A program made the translations under genes and the position numbers. This document shows, piece by piece, positions 38,832-47,132 of a DNA stretch of 64,000 nt. Below the pieces are notes generated by a model. That model worked only from the letters and a program-made list of their open reading frames with translations, made no database searches and had not been told where the DNA came from. Source of the stretch: Arthrobacter sp. 9V (lineage in GTDB: Bacteria; Actinomycetota; Actinomycetes; Actinomycetales; Micrococcaceae); assembly GCF_902506065.1 (NCBI RefSeq), contig NZ_LR732912.1, forward strand, positions 3,366,948-3,430,947, read 5' to 3'. The first letter of the stretch is position 1. Each line of letters opens with the position of its first letter.

Positions 38832-38942
38832 GCCGGCTTGCGACGATTCCGACCGTGTTGATGACGGTGTGGGCGAGCGGGTTGCTTCATTGTGCACCCT
38901 CAGCAGACTAGTAGTGTCCACCCACTTACGCGAGGCCATTTT

Positions 38943-39000
38943 TCGGGGGTTCCCTGCCCAGGATGCCGTGCGCACGGCATTTTCCGCAGGGAACCCCCGA
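38943..39000. repeat. Nested palindrome between exporter operon and folD
   Basis: Fifteen-base outer arms, TCGGGGGTTCCCTGC and GCAGGGAACCCCCGA, match perfectly. They enclose a separate perfect 18-bp palindrome, ATGCCGTGCGCACGGCAT, at 38963-38980. The element lies 29 bp after the folD stop codon and about 110 bp upstream of the exporter ATPase start. There is no U-run, so it is not a classic terminator. Confidence 0.7.
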
Positions 39001-39028
39001 GATGGGCGCCCGGATGAGTTCGTGGGAA

Positions 39029-39922
39029 CTACGCGATGCCTGCCTGGCGCTCCGCACTCTCCACAACGTTCGCGAGCAGCATGGCACGGGTCATCGGTCC
39101 AACACCGCCCGGGTTCGGGGACAGCCAAGCGGCGACGTCCGCAGCTGCCGGGTCCACGTCTCCGGTGACAACAGCCTTACCGTTGCCGTCGTCCACACGG
39201 CTGACACCGACGTCGAGCACTATGGCGCCCGGCTTGAGGTCTTCAGCTTTGATCATGTGCGGCACGCCGGCAGCGGCGATCACGACGTCGGCCTGCTTGA
39301 GTTCCGCCGGGAGGTCCACCGTTCCGGTGTGCGCCAGGATCACCGTGGCGTTGACTTCCTTGCGGGTCAGCAGGAGGCCGATGGGGCGGCCGATGGTGAC
39401 GCCGCGGCCAACCACCAGGACGCGCTTGCCCTTGAGTTCAATATTGTGGCGGCGGAGCAGCTCCACGCAGCCCTTGGGCGTGCAGGGCAGCGGGGACTTC
39501 ATCTCGCCGTTGACGTTCGCCACCAGGCGGCCAAGGTTCATGGGGTGCAGGCCGTCGGCGTCCTTCTCAGGGTCCATGGCCTCAAGGATGACGTCCTGGT
39601 CAATGTGCTTGGGCAGCGGCAGCTGAACGATGTAGCCGGTGCACTCAGGGTTGTCGTTGAGCTCGCGGACAACGTCCAGGAGGCCTTCCTGGGAGATGTC
39701 CTCGGGGAGGTCGCGGCGGATGGACTGGATGCCAACCTCGGCGCAGTCCTTGTGCTTGCCTCCGACGTACCAGGTGCTGCCGGGGTCCGAGCCCACCAGG
39801 ATGGTGCCCAGGCCCGGGACGATTCCCTTGGCGGCGAGGACGGAAACGCGAGTGGTCAGTTCTGCCTTGATGGCTGCGGCGGTGGCCTTGCCGTCAAGGA
39901 TCTGTGCGGTGGACTGTGTCAT
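39029..39922 (-). CDS. folD: Bifunctional methylenetetrahydrofolate dehydrogenase/cyclohydrolase
   Basis: A 297-residue enzyme that interconverts 5,10-methylene-THF, methenyl-THF and 10-formyl-THF. The conserved [21 protein letters not shown] holds the catalytic lysine (about 48-68). PLPKHIDQ and the NADP site [16 protein letters not shown] are present, as is the C-terminal [17 protein letters not shown] (about 269-285). ATG 39922 ([11 protein letters not shown]) is the start; a longer reading would add only unrelated residues. It is downstream of glyA, forming a one-carbon pair. Confidence 0.97.
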   Translation of the reverse strand: MTQSTAQILDGKATAAAIKAELTTRVSVLAAKGIVPGLGTILVGSDPGSTWYVGGKHKDCAEVGIQSIRRDLPEDISQEGLLDVVRELNDNPECTGYIVQLPLPKHIDQDVILEAMDPEKDADGLHPMNLGRLVANVNGEMKSPLPCTPKGCVELLRRHNIELKGKRVLVVGRGVTIGRPIGLLLTRKEVNATVILAHTGTVDLPAELKQADVVIAAAGVPHMIKAEDLKPGAIVLDVGVSRVDDGNGKAVVTGDVDPAAADVAAWLSPNPGGVGPMTRAMLLANVVESAERQAGIA

Positions 39923-39982
39923 TCCATCTGCTCTTTCTGGTGGGTGACCTGTGTGAGGCAGCCTCATAAGAGGCTCATGCCA

Positions 39983-40021
39983 ACGGGACCCGCTGCCGTG
40001 GGGTACGGCGGCGGGTCCCGT
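39983..40021 (-). terminator. Strong hairpin between glyA and folD
   Basis: Seventeen-base arms (39983-39999 and 40005-40021) pair with one mismatch around GGGGT. They lie 54 bp past the glyA stop. No U-run follows on the minus strand. It may reduce rather than stop read-through into folD. Confidence 0.55.
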
Positions 40022-40074
40022 CAGCCCCGGTTCAGTGCCCGGGTGGTGCGTTAGTTATCCGCGGAGGCGCGGAT

Positions 40075-41370
40075 TTACCACTGCTCGTGCTGCGGGTACA
40101 GCGGGAAGTCAGCGGCGAGCTTGTCCACGCGGGCCTGCAGCGACTCGACGTCTGCCGAGGTACCGGCCTTGAGCGCCGTGGCGATGATCTCGGCAACCTC
40201 GGTGAACTCAGCAGCACCGAATCCGCGGGTAGCCAGGGCAGGCGTACCGATGCGGAGGCCGGAGGTGACCATCGGCGGGCGGGGATCGAACGGAACAGAG
40301 TTGCGGTTTACAGTGATGCCCGCCGAGTGCAGGAGGTCTTCGGCCTGCTGGCCGTCCAACTGCGAGTTACGCAGGTCAACCAGAACCAGGTGCACGTCGG
40401 TGCCGCCGGTGAGGACCGAAACTCCGGCCTCGGCAACATCGGACTGGTTCAGGCGGTCAGCGATGATCCTGGCACCCTCAAGGACACGCTCCTGGCGCTC
40501 CTTGAACTCTTCGCCGCCGGCGATCTTGAACGCAACAGCCTTGGCCGCGATCACGTGCATGAGCGGCCCGCCCTGCTGGCCCGGGAAGACGCTGGAGTTG
40601 AGCTTCTTGGCCCACTCCTGCTTGCCAAGGATCACACCGGAACGGGGGCCAGCCAAGGTCTTGTGGACCGTAGAGGTGACGACGTCAGAGTACGGCACCG
40701 GGCTGGGGTGCAGTCCTGCTGCAACCAGGCCGGCGAAGTGCGCCATATCAGTCCAGAGGAGGGCGCCGACTTCGTCAGCGATGGAGCGGAAGGCAGCGAA
40801 GTCCAGGTGGCGGGGGTACGCGGACCAGCCGGCAATGATGACCTGCGGCTTCTCGGCAATGGCCTGCTCGCGCAGCTTGTCCATGTCGATCCGGAAGTTG
40901 TCCTCTTCAACCTGGTAGGCAGCTACGTTGTAGAGCTTGCCGGAGAAGTTGAGCTTCATGCCGTGGGTCAGGTGACCGCCGTGCGCCAGGGACAGGCCGA
41001 GGATCTTATCGCCCGGAGTGATCATGGCGGAGAGTGCTGCGGCGTTCGCCTGGGCACCGGAGTGCGGCTGGACATTGGCGTACTCGGCGCCGAAGAGTTC
41101 CTTGACGCGGTCGATGGCGAGCTGCTCAGCGACGTCGACGTATTCACAACCGCCGTAGTAGCGGCGGCCCGGGTAACCCTCGGCGTACTTGTTGGTCAGG
41201 ACGGAGCCCTGGGCTTCCATGACGGCGCGGGGCGCAAAGTTTTCGGACGCAATCATTTCCAGGGTGCCGCGCTGGCGGCCGAGTTCCTGGTTGAGGACTG
41301 CTGCGATTTCGGGATCGAGATCGGCGAGCGACTGGTTGCTGACAGACGCGGAAGTGGTTGTGGTAGTCAC
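40075..41370 (-). CDS. glyA: Serine hydroxymethyltransferase
   Basis: A 431-residue PLP enzyme that makes glycine and 5,10-methylene-THF from serine. The start is GTG at 41370, placed just after AGGAGATCTCC; an upstream ATG would skip that site. [20 protein letters not shown] and [14 protein letters not shown] are at the N-terminus. The PLP lysine is in [15 protein letters not shown] near 230. A ZTP-type riboswitch precedes it, so transcription should rise when 10-formyl-THF runs short. Confidence 0.97.
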   Translation of the reverse strand: MTTTTTSASVSNQSLADLDPEIAAVLNQELGRQRGTLEMIASENFAPRAVMEAQGSVLTNKYAEGYPGRRYYGGCEYVDVAEQLAIDRVKELFGAEYANVQPHSGAQANAAALSAMITPGDKILGLSLAHGGHLTHGMKLNFSGKLYNVAAYQVEEDNFRIDMDKLREQAIAEKPQVIIAGWSAYPRHLDFAAFRSIADEVGALLWTDMAHFAGLVAAGLHPSPVPYSDVVTSTVHKTLAGPRSGVILGKQEWAKKLNSSVFPGQQGGPLMHVIAAKAVAFKIAGGEEFKERQERVLEGARIIADRLNQSDVAEAGVSVLTGGTDVHLVLVDLRNSQLDGQQAEDLLHSAGITVNRNSVPFDPRPPMVTSGLRIGTPALATRGFGAAEFTEVAEIIATALKAGTSADVESLQARVDKLAADFPLYPQHEQW

Positions 41371-41489
41371 GGAGATCTCCTGGCTAGGCAACGGGTGGTG
41401 CTACAGGTCAGGCTACCGGCAGCAGCATTCCCGCGTCCCCTTTTTTAACGGAGGGATCGGTCACGTGCGTGCAGCGGTAAGACATGACC

Positions 41490-41570
41490 CTCGGCCCAGG
41501 CGTACGATCCGTGGTCTTCGTGATTGCCGCTCCCTGGTGGTAGTCCACCCAACGCCAGTTGCGACCCGTT
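41490..41570 (-). ncRNA. ZTP (pfl) riboswitch upstream of glyA
   Basis: In the minus-strand sense the RNA has, in order, GGGTCGCAACTGGCG (41567-41553), a small hairpin GGTGG-ACTA-CCACC (41549-41536), GGGAGCGG (41534-41527), and CGCCTGGGCC (41502-41493). These match the known pfl/ZTP aptamer parts in order and spacing: a GGGUCGUGACUGGCG-like strand, a GGUGG/CCACC hairpin, GGGAGCG, and the CGCCUGGGC loop. About 120 nucleotides separate it from the glyA start and hold a possible expression stem (GAGGGTCATG with CACGTGACC). ZTP and ZMP build up when 10-formyl-THF is low, fitting control of glyA. Confidence 0.78.
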
Positions 41571-41607
41571 AACAGTACAACAACGCGGCACAGGTAGGCT
41601 TGATCGT

Positions 41608-42459
41608 GTGACTGACTCCACCGCTTTCGTTGTAACACTCTCCTGCCCCGACCGTCCCGGCATCGTCCACGCGGTAGCCGGAGCCCTCCTTGCGGCCGGC
41701 TGCAACATTGCCGACTCCCAGCAGTACGGAAGCCCCAGCACAGGCAACTTCTTCATGCGCGTGGAGGCAACGACGTCGAGCACCCAGGCGGAACTGAGCG
41801 CCGCGCTGCGGCCCGTCGCCGAATCGTTCGGCATGACCTGGAAGATCAACCCGGTGGGCGAAAAGGTCCGCACCATGATCCTGTGCTCCAAGGACGCGCA
41901 CTGCCTCAACGACCTCCTTTTCCAGCAGCGCACCGGCACGTTGCCGATCGAGGTTCCGGCCATTGTGTCCAACCACCGCGACCTTGAGCCGTTGGCGAAG
42001 TTCTACGGCATCCCGTTCCACCACATTCCGGTGACACCTGAAACCAAGCCGCAGGCCGAGGCGGAGCTGCTGAAGCTGATCGCCGAACACGACGTGGAAC
42101 TGACCGTCCTGGCCCGTTACATGCAGGTCCTCTCCAACGATCTGTGCACGGAGTTGAACGGCAAGGCCATCAACATCCACCACTCATTCCTGCCCTCCTT
42201 CAAGGGCGCCAAGCCGTACCACCAGGCTCATGCGCGTGGTGTGAAGATCATCGGCGCCACGGCCCACTATGTGACGGCGGACCTCGACGAGGGGCCGATC
42301 ATCGAGCAGGAAGTCATCCGTGTGGACCACGCCCGCACGGCCGCACAGTTCGTCCAGATGGGCCGTGACGTGGAAGGCCGAACCCTGGCCCAGGCGGTCC
42401 AATGGCATGCCGAACACCGGGTTCTGCTGGACGGCACCCGTACCGTGGTGTTCAACTAG
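41608..42459 (+). CDS. purU: Formyltetrahydrofolate deformylase
   Basis: A 283-residue enzyme that hydrolyses 10-formyl-THF to formate and THF. The N-terminal ACT domain (FVVTLSCPDRPGIVHAVAG) leads to a formyltransferase-like catalytic domain with VSNHRDLEPLAKFYGIPF (about 122-139), LARYMQVLS, the active-site NIHHSFLPSFKGAKPY and GATAHYVTADLDEGPIIEQ. The GTG start at 41608 is chosen because the ACT domain begins directly after it; an upstream start would fall in the riboswitch region. It is divergent from glyA. Confidence 0.96.
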   Translation: MTDSTAFVVTLSCPDRPGIVHAVAGALLAAGCNIADSQQYGSPSTGNFFMRVEATTSSTQAELSAALRPVAESFGMTWKINPVGEKVRTMILCSKDAHCLNDLLFQQRTGTLPIEVPAIVSNHRDLEPLAKFYGIPFHHIPVTPETKPQAEAELLKLIAEHDVELTVLARYMQVLSNDLCTELNGKAINIHHSFLPSFKGAKPYHQAHARGVKIIGATAHYVTADLDEGPIIEQEVIRVDHARTAAQFVQMGRDVEGRTLAQAVQWHAEHRVLLDGTRTVVFN

Positions 42460-42480
42460 CGCCCCTTCTATGCTGAGGGT

Positions 42481-43146
42481 ATGCGTGGCATCCCTGAGGC
42501 GGATCACGAAGATGATCTGGCTGTCTTCTACGACCGCCAGGCATCTGTGCGGAACACCCGGGCACTGACGCCGCACCGCGTCGAGTGCAGAGCATGGTTC
42601 GTCCGGCTCCTGAAATCCGAACACCGTCATTCCTTGTTCGAACTGGGGTGCGGCACCGGTGTGGAGGGTCTGGATTTTGTCCGCGCCGGGTTGCACTACA
42701 CCGGCGTGGATCTGTCCTCGGAGAGCGTTCACCTGGCGCGCACGGCAGGGTTGGACGCTACCGTTGCCAGCGGCCGCAGCCTGCCGTTTCCGGATGCTGT
42801 GTTCTCGGCCGCATGGACCATGAGCACGCTCCTGCATGTCCCCAACACGGGAATTCACGACGTCGTCCGCGAACTTGTGCGGGTCACCGCACCTGGTTCG
42901 CCGATCGCCGTCGGGCTCTGGTCAGGTGAGGATTGTGAAGTCCTGAACCCGGAAGACCTCGAGGAACCGCGTCGGTTCTTCAGCCGGCGCAGCGACGACA
43001 CCGTCCGGCGGATCTTTGGCGAGCACGGATCGGTGGAGCACTTCCGAACGTGGCCGGAGGGTGTGGGGGTGGAGTCCGGGCCTGGAGCGGGAAACTGGTC
43101 ACAGCACTACCAATTCCTGGTCCTCCGCACCCCTGAACCCAACTAG
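42481..43146 (+). CDS. Class I SAM-dependent methyltransferase
   Basis: A 221-residue methyltransferase with SAM-binding motif I, SLFELGCGTGVEGLDF, near residue 53 and VDLSSESVHLARTAG as motif II. The PDAVFSAAWTMSTLLHVP loop is typical of the Methyltransf_11/25 group. ATG 42481 has GAGGGT just upstream, 21 bp after purU, so it may be co-transcribed. Its stop codon (43144-43146) lies inside copy C of the 66-bp element. Substrate unknown. Confidence 0.9.
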   Translation: MRGIPEADHEDDLAVFYDRQASVRNTRALTPHRVECRAWFVRLLKSEHRHSLFELGCGTGVEGLDFVRAGLHYTGVDLSSESVHLARTAGLDATVASGRSLPFPDAVFSAAWTMSTLLHVPNTGIHDVVRELVRVTAPGSPIAVGLWSGEDCEVLNPEDLEEPRRFFSRRSDDTVRRIFGEHGSVEHFRTWPEGVGVESGPGAGNWSQHYQFLVLRTPEPN

Positions 43147-43203
43147 AGGACAGCAAACGCTCCAATGACGGCCCATTACGACGTGTGCTGTCCCCCAGCT
43201 GGG
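43138..43203. repeat. 66-bp dispersed palindromic element, copy C
   Basis: CCCAACTAGAGGACAGCA on the left, a CCATTACGACGTG core, and CTGTCCCCCAGCTGGG on the right match copies A, B and D in length and layout. The first nine bases overlap the last codons and TAG stop of the methyltransferase gene, so the element supplies that gene's 3' end. Confidence 0.85.
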
Positions 43204-43219
43204 CAATAGGCTGGGCTGC

Positions 43220-43738
43220 ATGGCTCCTTCTTACACTTTTGCCGGGGACACTCCGGCCATCCACGAATCCGCCTTTGTGGCACCTACGGCATCGATCATC
43301 GGCAAGGCAACGTTGGCCCAGGACTCCAGCGCCTTCTATGGCGTCTCCGTCCGGGCAGATACGGCCGCGATCAGCGTGGGCGCAGGGTCCAACCTCCAGG
43401 ACAACGTAGTCCTCCACGCGGACCCCGGCTTTCCCTGCACTGTGGGCGAGCGTGTCTCCGTGGGGCACAGCGCCGTGGTCCATGGATGCACTGTGGAGGA
43501 CGACTGCCTGATTGGCATGAGCGCCACCATCCTCAACGGCGCGGTGATCGGCACGGGCTCGCTCATCGCCGCCGGTGCCGTGGTTTTGGAAGGCACGGTC
43601 ATCCCGCCCCGCTCCCTCGTAGCCGGGGTACCTGCCAAGGTCCGCCGTGAACTGACCGAGGAAGAGTTCGAGGGCGTGAAGCACAACGCCGCCCATTACA
43701 AGGAGCTCGCAGCGGCGCACCGGGAAATGCACGCTTAA
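43220..43738 (+). CDS. Gamma carbonic anhydrase family protein
   Basis: A 172-residue left-handed beta-helix protein of hexapeptide repeats. Zinc-ligand histidines are expected in VVLHADPG, VSVGHSAVVHGC and nearby. AGSNLQDNVV is a family hallmark, and a C-terminal helix (VRRELTEEEFEGVKHNAAHY) follows. Such proteins may hydrate CO2 or act as acyltransferases; the activity cannot be told from sequence. It stands alone between two palindromic elements. Confidence 0.9.
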   Translation: MAPSYTFAGDTPAIHESAFVAPTASIIGKATLAQDSSAFYGVSVRADTAAISVGAGSNLQDNVVLHADPGFPCTVGERVSVGHSAVVHGCTVEDDCLIGMSATILNGAVIGTGSLIAAGAVVLEGTVIPPRSLVAGVPAKVRRELTEEEFEGVKHNAAHYKELAAAHREMHA

Positions 43739-43744
43739 CTGATG

Positions 43745-43808
43745 CGTTGCGAGGCCCGCTCTGCGTCCCTCACCTAGGGGTTTGGGGCGTAAAGCGGGCC
43801 TCGCAACG
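43745..43808. repeat. Solitary palindrome related to the 51-kb tandem array
   Basis: Sixteen-base arms, CGTTGCGAGGCCCGCT and its perfect complement AGCGGGCCTCGCAACG, enclose a 32-base loop that includes CTGCGTCCC and GGGGCGTAAA. The left arm closely resembles CGTTGCGGGGCCCGCTCTGCG of the tandem repeats at 51017. It lies between convergent genes, six bases from one stop and eight from the other, and could terminate both. Confidence 0.8.
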
Positions 43809-43816
43809 TAAGGAAG

Positions 43817-45511
43817 CTAGTCCAGGCTGATGGGGCCGAGCTCGTCCAGGAGGTCGCCCGGTCCGGGGTTCCCGGCAGCGGACGAGCCACCCAGGTGGTT
43901 CACCACTCCCCACACGGCGTTCAGGCCCGTGGTAATGGCGCCTTCTGCCCAGCCGGCGGTGAAGGAGACGTCATCCCCGGCGAGGAAGATTCCGCGCTGG
44001 TGCTCCGGCAGCTGGTCCTGCTTGAAGTGGGTGAAGAGGCGCTGCTGGTAGCGGTAGTGCCCGGGCAGGTTGGCCTTGAACGCACCCATGAAGTTGGGAT
44101 CCGCTTCCCAGGACACTGTAATGGGCTGTCCCACGATGTGGCTGGCAATGTCCACGCCCGGGTAGATCTGCTCCAGCGAGTGCAGCATGAGCTTGACGCG
44201 CTCCTCCGCGGTGAGGGCCAACCATTTCAGGGCGTCGTCGTTCCACGTGTAGGACAGGAGCATCACTGCGGGCTTGTCCGGGCCGTCGTCGAGCAAGTAT
44301 GTGGCCCGGTTGAGGCGGTCGGTGAGCGTCATGGAGAGGACTTCGCGTCCGGTCTCCGGATCGACGTCCTTCCAGAACGGGCGGTCCACCATGACGAACG
44401 TTTTGGACGACTGCATGTAGTGCGAACGCTCGATCGCCGTCCACAGTTCTGCCGGGAACAGCGCTTCCTCGGTGTGGATGCGCGTGGAGAGCAGCCAGGA
44501 TTGGCAGGTGGTCACTACGGCCTGGTAGCTGGCTTCGCGTCCCCAGTTCTCGCGGACAACCAGGTCCCCGTTTTCTGACCGGCGAATGTTGTCCACGGCT
44601 CCGCGGGGCGAGCCGCTGTGCAGTGACGACAGTGACGTGCCTTCCGGCCAGTACTTAACGCCCGACGGCGCGTGGTTCCACAGTGCCTCGGGGAGCCTTT
44701 GCGCTCCCCCGGAGATGGAGCGGTGCTGGTCGTCCGCGTCGGTGTAGACCACCCGGAGGATTTCGAGGATGGAGTTGGGGAAGTCAGTGTCCCAGCCACC
44801 CGTGCCGAAACCTACCTGGCCGAACGCTTCGCGGTGGGCAAAGCCAGCCTCTTTGAAGGACTTGCTGGCGGCAATGAACCCGTAGAAGGTTTGCTCATCC
44901 AACTCCGGCAGCAGGGCATTCCAGAGTTCCTTGATCCGCTTGGTGTCGCGGGCTTTGATGGCCTCTTGCATTTCGGCGAAGGCGGCGCCGTCATTGACTG
45001 CTGCTTTCCAGGCGTCGGCAACTTCGCGGAAGAACTCCGGCAGTTCATCTGACGTGGTGGCGTAGTGCTTCTTACCGGCGAGTTCGATCACGGTGCTGGA
45101 CGTTGCAGGCGCCATGGGGTTGGGAAATTCCCGGGTATCCAGCCCCAGCAGATCCACATAGTGGTAGAACGCCTTGCCGGAGACGGGGAACCGCATGCCG
45201 CCAAGGTCCGCCACGATGCCCGGTGCGGAGGGGAAACTGGCGGTCCGCAGACGGCCACCGATTTGGTCGGCCTCGTAAATTACTGGCTTGAGGCCGAGTT
45301 TCATCAGTTCATAGGCAGTGACCAGCCCGGACAGGCCGGCGCCGATGATGGCAACCTCCGTGCCGTAGAGCTCCTCGGGAACCGCGCCGAGCCCGTCCGG
45401 GTGCGCCAGGTAGTGGTCGTAGCTGAACGGGAAGTCCGGGTTCAGCATAGTAATGGGGGCCGCGTCCGGGGCGGCCGGCCCGGCGAGCGGAAGTTCGGTG
45501 GCGATGGTCAT
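43817..45511 (-). CDS. davB: L-lysine 2-monooxygenase-like flavoprotein (DavB type)
   Basis: A 564-residue FAD amine oxidase. It closely resembles, from memory, Pseudomonas lysine 2-monooxygenase, which turns L-lysine into 5-aminovaleramide and CO2. Shared stretches are VAIIGAGLSGLVTAYELMKL (FAD site), GGMRFPVSGKAFYHYVDLLG, VGFGTGGWDTDFPNS, MQSSKTFVMVDRPFWKD and NPGPGDLLDELGPI. A tryptophan or phenylalanine 2-monooxygenase is the alternative. The stop of the downstream APC permease gene's neighbour overlaps its ATG by four bases: permease and oxidase are one transcription unit. The amidase needed next in the pathway lies 5 kb away at 50010. Confidence 0.82.
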   Translation of the reverse strand: MTIATELPLAGPAAPDAAPITMLNPDFPFSYDHYLAHPDGLGAVPEELYGTEVAIIGAGLSGLVTAYELMKLGLKPVIYEADQIGGRLRTASFPSAPGIVADLGGMRFPVSGKAFYHYVDLLGLDTREFPNPMAPATSSTVIELAGKKHYATTSDELPEFFREVADAWKAAVNDGAAFAEMQEAIKARDTKRIKELWNALLPELDEQTFYGFIAASKSFKEAGFAHREAFGQVGFGTGGWDTDFPNSILEILRVVYTDADDQHRSISGGAQRLPEALWNHAPSGVKYWPEGTSLSSLHSGSPRGAVDNIRRSENGDLVVRENWGREASYQAVVTTCQSWLLSTRIHTEEALFPAELWTAIERSHYMQSSKTFVMVDRPFWKDVDPETGREVLSMTLTDRLNRATYLLDDGPDKPAVMLLSYTWNDDALKWLALTAEERVKLMLHSLEQIYPGVDIASHIVGQPITVSWEADPNFMGAFKANLPGHYRYQQRLFTHFKQDQLPEHQRGIFLAGDDVSFTAGWAEGAITTGLNAVWGVVNHLGGSSAAGNPGPGDLLDELGPISLD

Positions 45512-47034
45512 GAGTTTTCTGCTTTCACAGGTTCCGGGCTCACGGCCCTGGTGGTTAGTTCACGGTAGTCCTGCTCACTGAGCGCGGCTACCTTGGAGTT
45601 CCGGCGTCCATAGCCGAAGTAGATGGCGACGCCCACCAGCATCCAAACACCGAAGGTGATCCAGGTATCGGCGCCGAGGTTGAGCATCAGATACGCGCAC
45701 ATCAGGGTGCCAAGGATCGGCGTGATGGGGTACAGCGGCACCCGGAAGCTCCGCTCGAGGTCCGGGCGGTTGCGTCGGAGGTAGATGACGGCCACGTTGA
45801 CCAGCGCGAAGGCAAAGAGCGTGCCGATGCTGGTGGCGTCAGCCAGGGCGCCCAGCGGGACCAAACCTGCGGTGAGGGCGACGGCGGTGCCGATGATCAG
45901 CGTGCCGGCCACCGGGGTGCCGGTGCGGCGGGATACACGGCCGAAGACTTTGGGAACCATTCCATCGCGGGACATGGAGAGCATGATGCGGGTTTGGCCG
46001 TAGAGCACGGTCAGCACAATACTGGCGATGGCCAGCACCGCGCCGATGGAGAAGACCAAGGCAATCCAGGGTTGGCCGGTGATCTCGTGCAGGATCTGCA
46101 CCAAAGCAGCTTCCGTCCCGTCGAACCAATTCCAGGGGCGTGCACCGATGGCTGCCACGGCAACCAGGACGTAGATGCTGGTGACGATCACCATGGAGAG
46201 CATGATGGCCCGGGGCAGGTCGCGCTTGGGGTTCCTTGCTTCCTCACCGGCTGTGGACGCGGCGTCGAAGCCAATGTAGGAGAAGAAGACGCTGGATGCT
46301 GCGGCAGAGACGCCTGCTGCGCCCATGGGCAGCAGCGGCTCGAAGTTGCCTGCGTTGAAGGCAGTGAAGGCTACTGCGCAAAAGAAGATCAGGATGCCAA
46401 CCTTGATGATCACAATGGCGGTGTTGATCCAGGCGCTCTCCCGGGCTCCCCGGACCAGCAGCACCATGGCAAGGACCACGATCACCATGGCCGGAACGTT
46501 CACCAAGCCGCCGTCTCCCGGTGGCTGGCTCATTGCCTCAGGCAGGACCTGGCCGAAGGCGGCGAGGGTCTCGTTCACGTATTGCCCGGCGCCAACGGCA
46601 ACGGCGGCCACGGACACGGCGTATTCCAGCACCAGGCACCAACCACAGATCCACGCCATGCCTTCACCCATGGTGGCGTAGGAGTAGGAGTAGGACGAGC
46701 CTGCCACCGGCACGAGCCCGGCCATTTCGGCATAGGACACAGCCGAGAGCAGCGCAGCCAAACCCGCAATCACGAACGAGATCCAGATTGCGGGACCTGC
46801 CAGCGGCACGGACTCGCCAAGGATCACCAGGATGCCGGTGCCAAGCGTGGCACCAACGCTGATCATGGTCAGCTGGAGGACCCCGAAGCTGCGGACCAAC
46901 GGCGTACCGCCTTCGCCGCTTCCGGCCTCGTTGACCATCTGGCCGATGGGCTTGCGGCGCAGAAGTTGCGCGCCCAGGCTCGGCCTTGAGCCGCTTGCCG
47001 CTGCCGGGTTTTTGGTGTTCACAGGCACAGTCAC
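45508..47034 (-). CDS. APC family amino acid permease (likely lysine or cationic amino acid)
   Basis: A 508-residue transporter with about 12 helices and the family opening FGVLQLTMISVGATLGTGILV (about 47-67). SYAEMAGLVPVAGSSYSYSYA resembles the cationic amino acid (CAT/YfnA) branch (about 124-144), and FFSYIGFDAASTAGEEARNP is the conserved loop (about 248-267). GTG at 47034 was chosen because GAAGGGACG precedes it. It is the first gene of the permease-oxidase unit and divergent from alr, so it probably imports the oxidase's substrate. Confidence 0.9.
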   Translation of the reverse strand: MTVPVNTKNPAAASGSRPSLGAQLLRRKPIGQMVNEAGSGEGGTPLVRSFGVLQLTMISVGATLGTGILVILGESVPLAGPAIWISFVIAGLAALLSAVSYAEMAGLVPVAGSSYSYSYATMGEGMAWICGWCLVLEYAVSVAAVAVGAGQYVNETLAAFGQVLPEAMSQPPGDGGLVNVPAMVIVVLAMVLLVRGARESAWINTAIVIIKVGILIFFCAVAFTAFNAGNFEPLLPMGAAGVSAAASSVFFSYIGFDAASTAGEEARNPKRDLPRAIMLSMVIVTSIYVLVAVAAIGARPWNWFDGTEAALVQILHEITGQPWIALVFSIGAVLAIASIVLTVLYGQTRIMLSMSRDGMVPKVFGRVSRRTGTPVAGTLIIGTAVALTAGLVPLGALADATSIGTLFAFALVNVAVIYLRRNRPDLERSFRVPLYPITPILGTLMCAYLMLNLGADTWITFGVWMLVGVAIYFGYGRRNSKVAALSEQDYRELTTRAVSPEPVKAENS

Positions 47035-47132
47035 CCTTGACGTCCCTTCAAAGTGGTTTTGATTTCCCCTCCACAAGACTGGCATGTGAGCCATCTCTCA
47101 TCATGGTGCAAAATGACCTATAGTGTTCAAGC

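Noticed and set aside
43817..45511. Putrescine oxidase or tryptophan 2-monooxygenase
   Set aside because: The stretches GGMRFPVSGKAFYHYVD, MQSSKTFVMVDRPFWKD and NPGPGDLLDELGPI match lysine 2-monooxygenase better, and a DavA-like amidase is encoded nearby. The alternatives remain possible.
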